DNA of 64,000 nucleotides. It comes from Fistularia commersonii. Its lineage: Eukaryota > Chordata > Actinopteri > Syngnathiformes > Fistulariidae. Below are positions 26,576 to 39,968 of the stretch, one piece after another; within the stretch, counting starts at the first letter, position 1, and each line of letters begins with the position of its first letter. The notes beneath the pieces are model-generated. The model ran no database searches. It was not told the DNA's origin and was given only the letters and a program-made list of their open reading frames with translations. The DNA lies in the NCBI GenBank assembly GCA_037954325.1, contig JBBMNZ010000027.1, positions 5,208,001-5,272,000 of the forward strand, written 5' to 3'. The position numbers and the translations under genes were made by a program.

Positions 26576-29500
26576 GTATGTTTTTCTGTATGTGTGTGTG
26601 TGATAATATATATATAAAAAAAAAAAACTTTACTGTTCCATGGCCTTCTATCTCTTGTACCTCAAATATTTTCTCAAGACACAGAAAAAGAACTCTCTGT
26701 GAATGTCCTGCTAAATAAATTAGTGAATATCAGAAATATTCTACAAAATTAAGGAAGTGCTTGGACTAAGGGAACCTGTATATAAATGCAATGCCAAGTA
26801 TTGTTTTACTTTAACCAAGGGAAACATAACTCCTGTGGTCGCAGAGCAAAGACCGCATGGATACAACAGAAGACATGTTTATGTGTCTAAGACATATATT
26901 AATAGAATACTCAGCAGACTGTTTGTCCTAACACATTGTAAACAGCATAATTATAGATGAGGCTTTAATATCTGTGTCTCTGCATGCATTATAGTGATCC
27001 CGGTGTGATTAAATATCCAACCTTGTTTTTAATTAAATACATAAAATAGAGAATAACCTTTCGTGGATGTTCCTGTTTGACAGCAAGGAACAGGATGTCG
27101 TGCCGTCTCAGCGGCTATTTTGTGTTTGATGTTAATGTGCAAATGCAATGCATTAAGCCCGGGATGAAATCTGTGTACGTAGAAAGAAAGCCCCGGCCAC
27201 ACGTCATTTATTGTGCAGGAAGCAGCAATTCGTCGGATCCTCATTGCCTTTGTTTCACCTTACGTTTTATCTTTTCCTCTTCCAGCTGTCACCCTTCATC
27301 TCTTTTAAAAGATGCAGAAATATAAGATGTAGATTGTAAGGGGGAAACCGCACCGCTCCGCAAACTTTTTACTTTGTATCCGTCGCCCACCCAGTCCTGT
27401 TTGTCTGAAATACAGGAACATTTTGTGTGAAAGAGCGGCGTTGGTTAAGTTTAGTTTTGCGAACACTGACCCGTGTTGTGACCGAAGAGTGGGGCTCCCT
27501 GCATAAGGACCGGTCACCACAGAAGACCGCTAGCCTCGGTGAATGACTGTGAGAGCTGCTGTATGGCAGGATGAAGTGTGTTCATTTCCTTATTTATCGA
27601 CTCACTTGCTTTTCTCTGAGTGTTTGAAATTAATAACAGCCAGCAGAAATCAGACACAGGGATGAAAATCAGCACTTTCTCTGCAGTGAAGCCATTCATC
27701 AAGCTAACGAGGGAGAGAATAGAAGTGGAGGAGGGGTGACGTTTGGAGAGGGAGCAGAGAGCTGGAGGGAAGCAGGTGCAGTGTGAGAAGGAGGTTGGAG
27801 AGCAGAGGCAATATGACGTTGGGAACAGTTGTGAGGTGAAGTGAACCAAGATTGCTTTGGAGGAGAACGGTGATGCTGGGGAAATCGGGGTGGGGGGCGA
27901 CAGAAGGAGCAGGTTTTTAAAGTACAGAGGGGGAGATATTTAACTTTAACATTCAGATATAAATCCAGAGGGAAGAGTTAAACATTCCCTTTACACTGAA
28001 TGGTCTGTGAAAATTAGGGAAGCGCACGAGCGAATAACGGTGTATTTGTGTGCTCTGCCATTGTTTGCTGATATCCAATAACTGGACTGTGATATCATAA
28101 ATAGCCATCTCCATATTGTCTGTCTTTGGTCTACTGCTGTAAATAACTTCTGATCATTTCAAGGGCCACATGTGTCTTCTGACTGAAATATGCAGTTTCC
28201 TTTGATAACTATCCAAATAGATTATGTTAAGAAATGTCGATTAATGCAAATGAGTTTGTACAGAAGCCACCCGAACGCCCTTTCCTACAAACAGAGGTTA
28301 GTGGCACACACTTAATACATTCATTTTTGAGTTTTTTTTGTTATTCTCTAAATAAAATTGAATGAAATCTTAAAGAAATCAAAGAATTTAGAGTTTCATA
28401 ATGAGAAGGGTTTTTTTTGTCTGTCTTTGTATCATATCATCATAAGAAAATAGAATGCAAATGTAAGACACAATGTAAAAATGTTAAAACAATCCTGAAC
28501 TCCAGACACAAGGGGAAGTAATTTTTTTTTTTTTTTTTCACGTCAGCACGTTCCATTTCAAAGTGCAAGCCACAGGTTGGAGACGAGAGACAGTCTGAAC
28601 ACGTAGATTTCAGCCAAGCGTCGATCGATCTGCTGGGAACTTTGACACACAGGACTGACAGTCAGGCACCAGCGACCATCACTAGGCCTTATTTTCCAGG
28701 CGTTAGAGCTTTTCCGATAACTGAGCCTGAATCTTTGGCTGCCACTGAAAGAAGTCCCTCTAATTGACTGAACAGTTTTAGCAAATGGGTTTACGAGAGA
28801 GAAGTTTAACGTGACCAAGCATAAAATCTAAAAGTTTTGATTTTGAGTTTCCTTCACGCATTTCTATCAGGGGGATTCAACATTGCAAGATGAGCTCATG
28901 AAAATATTTATGGTATTGTAGTATTCCATTTCCACTGACAAATATACTGTAGTCGTCATCCGCCTACTGGTGTGGGCCATTTTGTGTACATTATACATAC
29001 TAGCTGACTCTGACTAGGTTTTTGCGGTGTGTGGAAGTTAAATGTCTCAAGATGACGCAACTTACCCATGAAGCTTGTTCTCTCATGTAGCGTTAGTTTT
29101 CTTTACAGCACATACATTTTATTCTTATCGTTTTCACTGCCATTGTGCTTGTCTCTGACTCAACAGGGTCTCATAGTACATGTGACGCATAGAATGTCAG
29201 GCTCTTACTTTCATGTTTCATCGTTTGGTGCCATTTTTCTCCATCAATCAACCTGCAAACAAACACGTATTCTTGCTACAAACTCTTACAAGAGTATTTT
29301 TGCGCTTGCAGTGTTTATGATCTCAGAACTGACAGATCCAACATGGCGGAGTGCCACAGACATGGACCGAGACACCGACAGAATTCTTACTTTTCTGTAC
29401 CCAAAAGTTATGTTTTACTCCCCTTCCTTTCACTGATGGCCAATGATTGTCTTGGCATCTTCCCACAGTCCCGGGCTGCTGCACTTCCCCGAAAGCAGAG

Positions 29501-29681
29501 AACGACAGTATCTCAGACCCGGAGGAGGGCTGACTAAGCACTTACAGCTGAGCCTCACTTCTCAGACTGAAGGAATCGCTCCATGCTGAGAGCTCTGCCA
29601 CAGGAAAAATAATTGGCAAAGGTAGACTCTGCCCAGGCACGGATATAAAACAACTTCACATACAAATGCAGACATCAATCG

Positions 29682-29746
29682 TCTTTCTTTCTTTCTTTCT
29701 GTCTTTCTTTCTTTCTTTCTTTCTTTTCTTTCTGTCTCTCTCTCTC
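29682..29746. repeat. (CTTT)n and (CT)n repeat
   Basis: CTTT tetramers interrupted by GTCT, then CT units. Confidence 0.9.
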
Positions 29747-30540
29747 TACTCATGAATATCATGGGTATCTGTTCCTGGGCTCTCTTTCCTGATACACCTC
29801 CCGGCCATGACTGCAGGCTCCTTTAAACCCTGTCCTCTGTCCAAGATGAATAACGCCAGCTTGGTGTGTGGTAGTGACGCAAACTGTTCCCTTCTCACTG
29901 TACATGGATATTTGTATTTTTAACTTTTAAGTGAGACCACAGTATCTTTGGTCACCAAAACTAAATATAGCCAGCTCCTCCTGAGCAGTCTCCAGTTTCT
30001 CACTCCTTTCTGAGAGGCAGGTGGGGCAGAGAGGGAGGGGAGGGACGAGGGATAACACCCATACTTGATTAAATAATCCCACCGCTTTTGACCCATATGG
30101 ACCGCAAGGTTGTTTTCATACTTCTGCCCCCCCCCTCCCCTTGGTGGCCTCTGCACCCCTCATCCATCTCATTCATTTTCTCCTCCACATGACAGGTCAA
30201 ACTGGATCAATTTCACCTGCCCTCGATCACTGAGACCAACATTCTGGCAACCAGAAATAGATCTCGCTATGATAGAAGAGCCTCCGACCAGTGTTATTGT
30301 TAGCTACCACCTCTCGGAACGGGTGAGTCTCAGAGGATGGTGCTGCAAAACACACAGAAACTGTGATTCGTAGGACAATTTATTACACTCATACAAGGGG
30401 AGCAGAAAGACACCGGTGGAGATGGGAAATTGGTCTTGGTGACTAAAAGTGATGCGTTTATGACGGTTAAGTTTTACAGCAGGGCAATGGAATCTGGGTG
30501 GTGGCCCAGAATGCTTCACTTGTGTGAGCCAACAGATGCG

Positions 30541-30590
30541 CGCACATACACGCATACCCATACACACACACACTCACACAGACGCACACA
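30541..30590. repeat. Imperfect (CA)n repeat
   Basis: CA units with G and T interruptions. Confidence 0.75.
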
Positions 30591-30850
30591 GTTTGCAGTT
30601 TGTATGCATCTCTGTATCTGTGTGTGCATGCCTCACAATGATAATTTTATATATGTCCTAATACACTCAGATACACACCTGGTGCTTTATCTCTGTCAGC
30701 ACATCATGGGTATCACACCCTGCTGGGTGGTAAATTTTAGCTTTTTTTTTCATAGAAAACCCTTGAAGTGTGACTTATTTTAGAAAACTCTCTCCCTCTC
30801 TATTTCTCTTACTAACTCACAACTCACTCACTCACTCACTCAATCATACA

Positions 30851-30855
<5 letters not shown>

Positions 30856-30891
<36 letters not shown>
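30856..30891. repeat. (CA)n microsatellite
   Basis: Perfect CA run of about 17 units, preceded by ACTC tetramers. Confidence 0.9.
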
Positions 30892-30894
<3 letters not shown>

Positions 30895-32296
30895 AATTCT
30901 CCCTCTGACACACAGATTAGTTGGTGTGAGACACACTGACATGCTTGTACCACCGTTAACCTCTCTTTATCTCCTTGCCAAATCAATATCTCTCATACTT
31001 GTACTTTTTTGCTTAAACTACAGTGACACAGTTTGCTGCTGGTGTCAATGCAGTCCAGGCCAGAGTCAGGACATTCTTTCCCCAGGCAAGGACACCAAGA
31101 CCTGGCTCTCCGTCTCCATCACTCAGCCTGTCCTCCTGGAGCTACGTGGCCAGACTGCTCATTGCCCCTCCCCACTCTGCATATGCTTAGATTTGCATAA
31201 AACAAAGACATGGCTCTGCCTGCAACACATGCCATGGCGAAAACCACTAAAGAAAAGATCAACCAGACCATACTATGCGCAGCCCCTCTGCTGACAGGTT
31301 GTCAGAACTCAGCATTGGTACAGAGCGGCAGCATGGCAAGGGAGCTGAGATTTACGAGGCTGATAAAGATGGACACCCTCATGGTTTTCCACTTTCATTC
31401 GTTTAACGTCCGAGCCTTTGGCATTGTTTATATTCTACATCCCTTAACAGTGAGCAGAGGGCACCTAATTCATACCAAAGACGTGGGAGGAGAATCAAAG
31501 CACTTAAAACACTTCATCTAAAGATGATTTGTCCTTGTCTTTCATGACGGCTTTTGTCCTGCATCCCCTACCGAAGTTGGGATGAGCTGGAGAAAGGCCA
31601 GACCCAACACCCCACTCAGACATAATCAAGTAAATAACACGGGATACAAATGCATGTACACACAAACACAAACAGTTTTATGCCACCAAGGTGGAAGTCA
31701 TAAATACAAGCTCATGCCTTCTCTCATCTTCACGTGGCATGACCACGCACATTAAGAGGGTTTGCTTTCTTTCTTTGAACATCATGGGTTTAAATTAAGT
31801 TGAAAAATACACAGGATTATTGCGATCATGGAGAGACAGGCTGTAAATATAATGGAGCTGCATGAATTGGAATTAACAAACAGCAGTACGTTATATATGT
31901 CTAAACTGAGCTTAACGGAAAAGTAATAAAGATTATGTACATTGTGTCTCCCCAATTACATATGATAATACATAATTAATATTTGCGATGGACTTGATTC
32001 TATTGTGATATTAGACACACAAAAAACAATCATATTACAATATATATTACAATTGCATTATAACAATGTCGGAGATGAAGTTGTGTTTTTACCGGACCCT
32101 CTGACTCTGTGTACTGAAAAGGTAAGAGGGTGATAGATGTAAGTATTTTACTACCTCAGGGAGCCATGGGCATGGAGGAGTTGGGCTTGAAATCACAGAT
32201 GGAGGAATTTTCTTGATGACCTGAAAGCAACAGATAAAATTGGACAAATGTGAGTGGATCATTTTTCATCAAGGCAAGTGAGCATGGTGTCATTTG

Positions 32297-32297
<1 letters not shown>

Positions 32298-32327
<30 letters not shown>

Positions 32328-32360
32328 GCTTTCTCTCTCCCCATCCCTCCCTCCCTCCCT
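32298..32360. repeat. (CT)n and (CCCT)n repeat
   Basis: CT dinucleotides pass into CCCT tetramers. Confidence 0.85.
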
Positions 32361-33189
32361 GCTGTGTGTCATTCGCAGCCACCCTGTCAAAAATGCACAC
32401 TTGCTGATAAGCAATCAAAATCACAAAGAAACAAATAGATCCAATTGAAGCACAATTCTCTTTTACCTTGTCTTTCTGATGGAATACAGTACATGTATCA
32501 TAGTAAGTGTTTGATGCGGGGAAATGTAAAAAATTTGCATGCAAATAGATTCTACAGGCAGAACCCATGCATCAAAACACTGTAACCACAAGAGAGAGAA
32601 AAAAAAAAAACTATATGGAAGCACAGAGTATTTTGAAGCGCAGAACATGCAAAATAGTTTTTTACCTGTGCATTTAGTTAAACGGCACAATTAATTGCTC
32701 AAAAGGGACCAGAGCAAATGTGCAGACACAGAGGAGGCTGGCTATATTTGCCTCCGCCACCACTTTATGACAAGCACTTTTCTCTTCTCAGAAAATATAC
32801 AAATAACATTGCAGGTGCAAATAGTTATCCACACTGGCCATAAATGTTAAGTGAAAACATTAGCTTTGCTCTCGTCTGACTATATATGGATGCCAAACAC
32901 GGCCTCTCCCAAAAAAAAATGTGTAAAATGACAGTTGTAAATTACACTGCGGCAAAGGAAATTTTAAATCACTGGATTTTCAAATAAATGCCATGTAGGT
33001 TTTATAAACTGCAGGGAAACCACCAGATGATATAAGTAACAAAGCAGAAAGCAGGCTATTGATTATCTTGATATGTGGGTTTTGAAGAAAATATTTAAAT
33101 GTGGGAAAAAAAAAAAGCATTTATGTTGAAAGAAGAGAGTCTGTCGATCTACTTATTAGGTCTTCGGACAAACAAGTATTGTAACTGTA

Positions 33190-33205
33190 GAGTGTGTGTG
33201 TGTGC

Positions 33206-33260
<55 letters not shown>

Positions 33261-33265
33261 TGCGC

Positions 33266-33306
<41 letters not shown>

Positions 33307-33330
33307 TGTGCGTGTGCATATGCGTGCGCA
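33190..33330. repeat. (TG)n with periodic CGCG patches
   Basis: TG runs are broken three times by CGCGCG at regular spacing, then continue to about 33304 with an imperfect tail. Strictly alternating purine-pyrimidine sequence favours Z-DNA. Confidence 0.9.
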
Positions 33331-34389
33331 TGTGCCAAGGAGTTTCAGCCCTGTCTTTAATGGCTTTTTGGGACAGAAATTGAAAGTTGCACGTCATAAT
33401 CAATAATTCTTCTCACATTATTTTAACACCGTCACCTCATGTGCAATGGAGGCCAGTGAGCGATATTTATTTAAGTCACAGATTCTTGGTTTGGGTCCAT
33501 TTACAGACATATCAAATTACCCCAGCAAGTCCTGACCACCTCATTAACAACATAACCTGCAGCCAGTCTTTCAAGGACAACTCTCTAATGACACAGTGCC
33601 TATCCGCTTAATGTCTATTTGAAGCATGCTGTGACTTTCTACCTCCAAAAATGGAGAAATTTACAAGAGCAAAGTATACTCTGGTGGAATAAGAGCTGTA
33701 ATTGATCCCTAGTGTACATTTAATTCTGAATGAGGTTTTCTTTTCTTTTTTTTTTCCGCCAGTGGCTCTGATATATTGTGAAAACATATAGAAATTCAAG
33801 AAAGTTCTTTTTAGACATGGAGCCGTCACCTGGCTGTGCTGAGACACCTGACCACTGCTATCGCATTCATGAACCCTTCAATCCACATTATTGCTTTTCA
33901 CATTCTGATAGAATGGCTTCGATAAATTCTCAGTAGCCTATTGGACTCAGTGACTAGGCTCCAAAGCCTACAGTTAGGCAAATACAGATTTACCGCTCAC
34001 TTTGAAATTAACATTTTGCAAAAGTTAAATGTTAATATGACATACTGAAAGACAAATAAAGAAATTATGACTGACTTTAAATTTCCGTGCAGTCATCTAA
34101 TTTTGACTTTTGTATATATTCTCAGAAAACAGAAAAAAAATCTCGCTGATAATTGTATTTCTTCAAACATTTTGGTATTGTCAGGCTAGAGCATGCTGGA
34201 GTTCAGCATCTAATCTGACGCAAAAGAAATCTAAGTAATGGAACTTTATTTTCAGGGTCTTTGGGGCAGAGCCACGGTCATCCTATTAACCAGTTCAACT
34301 GTTAAACCAGTACAAAGCCTCGGATATGTATTAAATCTTTATTCCCTCTTGACTCTGTATATCTGGTTCTTCAGTTATACTCTTTACTG

Positions 34390-34679
34390 AGCGAGGCAGG
34401 GTCCAACCTGGACCGGTCACCAGCCAATCACAGGGCCTCATATAGAGACACGCCGTTCGGTCTCACATTCCCATTTTAGACAATATGTTCTACAGTCAAC
34501 CTACTGTGTGTCTTTGGGTCTGTGGGAGGAAGCAGCAGAATCCAGAGAGAACCACACAGGATCAGGGAGAACATTTAGACTCCGCACAGAAAGGCCCTGG
34601 TCAGACATCGACGTCGATCTGGGAAGCTGTCTTCCTGTTAGGCGAGAGAGAACTAACCGCTGCACCGCTGTGGCGCCCG
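34390..34679 (+). repeat. Fish dispersed repeat, SINE-like, copy 1 (3' part)
   Basis: This is a degenerate copy of a repeat common in fish genomes. It has a CCTGGACCGGTCACCAGCC / AATCACAGGGCC block, a GGGTCTGTGGGAGGAAGCAG block (cytosine-rich on the other strand: CTTCCTCCCACAG), a TTTAGACTCCGCACAGAAAG block, and a terminus whose reverse complement is GGCGCCACAGCGGTGCAGCG then GTTAG, the usual tRNA-like head of this family. Identification is from memory of the consensus; the exact family name is not assigned. Confidence 0.65.
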
Positions 34680-37600
34680 TTCACTATTTAGGCCTGTAAT
34701 ATAAAGCATTCCGCAGGAGCTGTGCACAGATGGAAGGCTTGTTGTTACTTTTTTTTTATTGAAGTTATTATATTTTTTTGGATTCCATAGTACCAATTAT
34801 GTTGCAGGACTCTGATATAGTAAATAGGTTTTAGAAAAATTGGCATTGAGTAATCTTGAATTTACTGTGTGCTGTACCATGTCGGATGTGCATGTACATC
34901 TCATTCGGTGGACTCTGGGCAGAGGAAATGAGCATGAGCTCCCCAGGGCAGGGATTACTCTAATGACTTTGAGAGCAGCCTCGTGCGCTGTAACTTTTGA
35001 CCTCCACTCATCCTCCTCTCTAAAAGATGACAAGAGGCACCCACTTCTATGCCTAGACACACACATAAGCGCACATGCACACACACGCACACGGCAACCT
35101 TGTGCAAACGCCAGTATTCGATCAAAGATGCAGAATAACAAACAACCAAAGCCGCAACCCTTCCTCTGATACCCTTTTAAAGATTTGATGAATTCATACC
35201 CTCCTCGCCCTCACTTTAAGCTCTATCAACATGCACACCGTGACTTGAGCGAACATCATGCCGCAGATTAGCTTGTCATCATGTAGGTGCCCAAGTGCCA
35301 CGCGTAAAAACATCACAGCAAGATCATGATCAATAGATTTATCTTGTACATGAGAATAGCACACTTGTGCCACAGAAGGAGAAACATCTTTTCAGATCTT
35401 TCTCAACACTTATTTCCTTTCGCCTGGAGTGTGAAGTGATTTGAATCGCATGTCAACATCACATTGACAAGTATCACATGGAATAACATGCTGTGGGATA
35501 GGCGACAGCAAAATGGTGCAGGGGCCATTTGTCTATATGCGTATGCCAGTATGCGTGTGTTTGTAGTGTCATTGCAGGGAACAGGTTCTTAGTTCTTGTC
35601 CTTGGTCAAATGAAATTATCCTTCAAAAAATGGGAAACAGTCGCAATAAGCAGGCAAATGAGTTTAACAGGGGCATCTTTTACAGAATCCAAATCCTCAT
35701 TTTTTTTTTTACATGCCTCTGAAAACACATCAAAAACTCAACACACAAACAAATGGCTTTTAAAGACCAAAAAGCCTAGCTGCAAAGTGGATTCGGGAAG
35801 AAAAAAAATCACAGTGGCAATTATGGAGACTCCTTCAGTGAAAATGAATTAAAGCAAATTATTTATCCCTCCTGAAGACCTCAAATGCTCCGTTGTTAAT
35901 GTGAAATATCAAAATTTAGCAGCACTACTCCTCAGATCATATAGATGTAATTAGATAAATTGAGGAAGAGGGAGAGTGGCTGGGCTGTAAATTGCGTGGT
36001 GTGTGCATGCTAAGACCCTCACTGGCACAGCTGCATAGAACCGCTATCACAATTTATCATCTCTACGTCGCAGGAGCTGGTGTCCCACACCACTATTAAT
36101 CATCAGCAAAATCATTTAATACAGCACAAGCCCAACCTATTGTCTCAGTTCCTTCGCTCACTCCGGGCTGATCAGCCACCACAGCAGCACAACTCTGAGG
36201 AAATCACACGCGTCACAAGGGGTTGCAAGAGGTGGATTCAGGCCGATTTCTTTTTTTCTTTTTTTTTTTTTTTTCAAATGGTGGAGTTAAACAACACTGC
36301 TGCTCGACAGAGCGGAGATTATCACATTGAAAAAATAATACATACATAGGTGAGAAGGTTATTCTTCACATGGAGTTTATCAGTCAACTGATATTTTTGG
36401 TTGATTTTCTTGGAAAGGCTTTGCATGTCCTCTTTTTGCAGCTCAGATCACACAGAGAATTATAAAAAAACATGACAGGAATGCTGAAAAAATCAAGATA
36501 TAGATTTGTCTTAACAAAACTGAGACTCTTCTAACTGCATTTTGGCAAAGTTTTTTTTTTTTAAAAGATTAAAATAAATAAATAAAATTGTCCTGGAACA
36601 AGTGAAACAAAGTGAGACTATTCTTTCTTCCATCATGAAAAAAATCTTTCCTTACTGCACTTTGGAAAATTAACCTTTTCCAGTTAGACAGACATGAGCG
36701 AACACGATGACATCTAAACAGCAGTAAAATGCCAAGTCAGAAGTGATATCTGTAAACTCCTTCTGCCCATTTCTGTGACTGACTTACTTTGGCACCTTCT
36801 CCAGGAACCCCTCACATGCCTAGCAGGTCAATGCCCCTTGGCCCCCCTAACTCTAACTCCATGGTGCTCCGGGTCGTCTGACAAACAGGATGAAGTGGAG
36901 AAAATTTGGGAAAAAAAGTGATGAAAAGCCTAATGACAGTCAGCACAAAGAGTCCGAAAAACACAGACACAGATTGCCCAACACGTACTCTGATCAGGAA
37001 GTGAAAAATATGAAGAAAGGGCAAATGGAGGTTGCAAGTAGAACATGCGTTGCCAAGAACCACACATCCCGGCGACAATCATTTGGAGAAACAACAACGG
37101 TAATACGTTCACATGTATGTAAGACATGCATGGGAGATTTACACATTCGCACAAACATGAGCATGCATCCTTTCTCACATAGCCTGCAGACCCACACACC
37201 CAAACAAAGGATATGATAACAATAAATGAGTACATAAAACTGGGTTTTGTATTCTATATTTTTCTTTCTTATTACATTCCAATATTGCAATTCAAGAACC
37301 AATATAGTTTAAATATATAGCATTTGATTGCTTGATCATTGGTGATTCATAATGAAAGGTAAATTTCTGTATTAAAAAAGGTTATTTACTAATTTTAAAA
37401 TATTAAAAAATCCAGGTATGATAAATAAGCTGAAAAATATAAACCATGTCTTCATCTCTCTTTTGTTCAGAACTCATATCACATCATTTTAACCTGACTT
37501 TCACTTAAACACTTCATATAAACTGCTCTGTCGCACTTTCTATAAAGTGGGTTAACCCGGATAACTTTCTATGTTTTTTTTCATAACCAATATGAGTAAA

Positions 37601-37815
37601 TAAAATATACTTCTGGTTTGGTTAAACTAGTTTAGAAAATTTAATTAAAAGATACAATTTAAAAAACGAAGCTGTAAACGCCAATAGTTTTTAGAGTCCG
37701 GTCTGAACCGCGGGCCGGCCGTCTAAACACTCAGATCTGTCCTGCACTTTCATCACGTTTCATCCACAGCAAGACAATTCTCAGAACAAGTTCAAAAGAA
37801 AAGTGAGAAACTTGT
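34680..37815. other. Intergenic, downstream of maf
   Basis: AT-rich unique sequence with poly-T and poly-A runs and no recognisable exon. If maf is spliced at its stop-codon donor, the long-isoform terminal exon could lie here or further left; I could not identify it. Confidence 0.5.
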
Positions 37816-37831
37816 TGAGGACAATTTTACA

Positions 37832-37837
37832 TTTATT
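37832..37837 (-). terminator. Candidate polyadenylation signal for maf
   Basis: The minus strand reads TGCAATAAAT, a canonical AATAAA, followed about 25-45 bases downstream by a U-rich CTTTTCTTTTG-type segment. Alternative AATAAA hexamers on the same strand lie at 38302-38307 and 38692-38697. Which of these is used cannot be decided from sequence. Confidence 0.25.
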
Positions 37838-38201
37838 GCATATCATTTAATTGTATGAAATGACAAAACGAGCACATATGAACATCACATATGGTTAGTG
37901 AGTGAAATCATTTTGCACAGCAAAATATATATATACATATATATTTTTATAAAAGAAGATGAAAGATTAATTCACATACTTTCATTTTAGGCGAATGGAA
38001 CTCCCTCTTTTTCTTTCTTTGAAGATGCAGGGTGTCAATCCCTGACCATTTAACAATGTCCAGACATTATCGACTATATTAATTATTATTGCTTTGTAAA
38101 TACTGACTCCGTTAAGTACAAAACAATAGCCTCTCCCGAAGTGACTGAGAATCAAAATATCACTTCGCAACACAATACCAAACACGCTCTGGATATCATC
38201 G

Positions 38202-38202
<1 letters not shown>

Positions 38203-38262
<60 letters not shown>

Positions 38263-38291
38263 GATATATATAGATGGATAGATAGATATAT
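38203..38291. repeat. (TA)n then (GATA)n-like repeat
   Basis: About 24 TA units followed by TAGATA/GATG units, within the presumed maf 3' UTR. Confidence 0.9.
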
Positions 38292-38691
38292 GAATGATAC
38301 TTTTATTTTTCTAACGTCCTTGGGATTACAGTTGAGGATACTTAGTGCCTTTCAGTCCTAATACAAATTTCCCCAAAAAAGTGTGGCAGCTGACTTTTAG
38401 CTTTGACTGTGAGAAATATCATTTTCGAACAATCCTTGATGAAATGCAATGATGTTGTTTGGCAGAGACTACATTATTCTGAAGCTCATGCTTGGGGGAT
38501 TAAAAAAAGGGCTCTTTGTGCACTATACCGTTATGCTTATTGAATAAACTGGAGCTGAGCCAGTCTCCTCCAAACCAATGTCTTCAAATAAATTGAACAA
38601 TACATACACTTTTTTCGCGTCTTCCTCGTCTTATCCTGCCTCAATCTATTGATCTTCATCTTAAAACTTTGTCATTAAATTATGTCTTCAA

Positions 38692-38697
38692 TTTATT
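38692..38697 (-). terminator. Alternative candidate polyadenylation signal for maf
   Basis: The minus strand reads GAATAAAT, a canonical hexamer 1.27 kb after the stop. It is listed as an alternative because AT-rich DNA produces such hexamers by chance. Confidence 0.15.
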
Positions 38698-38805
38698 CAA
38701 CGCCATCAAATGCCAGTTGAATATTCTTAAATAACAGTAGGCTTCGAGCAGCAAGCTAAATCTTCCAGGAAGGGGTGGGGGGGGGGTCCTTAATAGTGAA
38801 GACTT

Positions 38806-38867
38806 TTTTCTTTTCTTTTCTTTTCTTTTCTTTTCTTTTCTTTTCTTTTCTTTTCTTTTCTTTTCTC
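38806..38867. repeat. (TTTTC)n pentanucleotide repeat
   Basis: About 12 perfect TTTTC units; purine-rich GAAAA on the maf-sense strand. Confidence 0.95.
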
Positions 38868-38975
38868 CACTCGAACCAGGACCCCCGCCGATTAACTTCG
38901 ATCAGGGAAGCGCAGCCTGTAATGCCAGTCGACTGCTTCAGAACTGCGCAGATTCTATAGGTTTCCGGGAGGGGG

Positions 38976-38976
<1 letters not shown>

Positions 38977-39011
<35 letters not shown>

Positions 39012-39022
39012 GTGTGCGTGTG

Positions 39023-39053
<31 letters not shown>

Positions 39054-39078
39054 AGGGGGTGAGGGGTGGGGGGGGTGT
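38977..39078. repeat. (TG)n microsatellite and G-rich tail
   Basis: TG repeats with CG interruptions are followed by GGGGG, GGGG and GGGGGGGG runs (39055-39075), which have G-quadruplex potential on the strand opposite the maf transcript. Confidence 0.9.
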
Positions 39079-39960
39079 CCTGTCACTTTTTTGTTGCTGC
39101 CTCAAAAAAGTGACGAGGCCATAAATGAAGAATGAATGCCATGCTGGAGTCATCCGACAAAAAAAGGACATCTTCAAGCACAAAAAGAAAGGGTGGGAAA
39201 TAAACCGTACATGTCCAGCATGCAGGGCAGTTCCACAACACATCTCCTCCCAAAGTAATGAATAGTTTTGTCATGGATATTGTCTTTTGTTGCTCAAAAC
39301 GATAACAAGCGAACATATGAGATGAGGTGGAGTCAAACGGCAGGCTTTTTTAAAAATCCTCCAAGTTTGGCAGACAAAAAAATAAAATAAAATAATAAGA
39401 CCAAAACATGTTGTCGATGTCGACGGGTTTATGCACATGTAATTACAACTAGAATGATGCAGAAGGGCTTGTTGGTGAACTTAAAAAAAAATAAAAATCA
39501 TAATAAAAGTACACTGAGTGCTTGCATGCACTTTGTATACCGCCGCGTAAAGTTGGAGCAACTTTCAAAAACCGTCGTATTCAAACACTGCAAATCTAAA
39601 GAACGGTGGAAAAATATCGACGACAAGTTCTGTGTAATATACTGGGTAAGACTTTTAAAACAGAAAAAAATAAAATAAAATAAAAAGTTCCGCGAATAGA
39701 ACTCTGAAAATAAAATAAAATAAAATGAAATTAAAAAAAGGCGAACGACAAAACCCTCCACATGTAAATGCAGTCGCAGAATTGAGCAAAACTTGTTTAA
39801 AAAATGTATAAAATGGAGAAAAAAAAACAAAACAGGTTCTTCGTCTGTTAAGTCATCTGCGCCAAATGAATGAGGATGAAAAAAAGTTTGATATTATTTG
39901 GAAACTGTGAAACTTTTCTCTCTTTTTTTTTTTTTTTCTTTTTCTCGCAATAATATGGAG

Positions 39961-39968
39961 ACTCACAT
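39961..39968 (-). promoter_or_regulatory. maf: maf splice donor overlapping the stop codon
   Basis: On the minus strand the last codons read TTC ATG TGA GT. The hexamer GTGAGT (39966 to 39961) is a consensus 5' splice site and contains the TGA stop. If unspliced, the protein ends ...EFFM. If spliced after AT, the split codon becomes ATN (Ile in three of four cases, otherwise Met) and a downstream exon supplies a longer tail. This matches the known vertebrate c-Maf long isoform, whose extra tail begins with Ile after EFF. I could not locate the downstream exon in the window. Confidence 0.72.

Larger units (their letters stand above)
26576..34389. other. Intergenic, no supported gene
   Basis: Holds microsatellites and AT-rich unique sequence. 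The segment at about 27070-27310 is less AT-rich and free of simple repeats, so it is a candidate conserved element, but I see no coding domain. Confidence 0.55.
37816..39962 (-). other. maf: Probable maf 3' UTR
   Basis: This is AT-rich sequence directly after the maf stop, with no coding signal on either strand. It includes a TTTTC pentamer tract, two TG/CG-type microsatellite segments, a TA tract, poly-T/poly-A runs and many AT-rich pentamers. Large Maf mRNAs usually have long AU-rich 3' UTRs, and the length of about 2.1 kb fits if the polyadenylation signal at 37832-37837 is used. The extent is inferred. If the splice donor at the stop is used, part of this would be intron. Confidence 0.4.
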
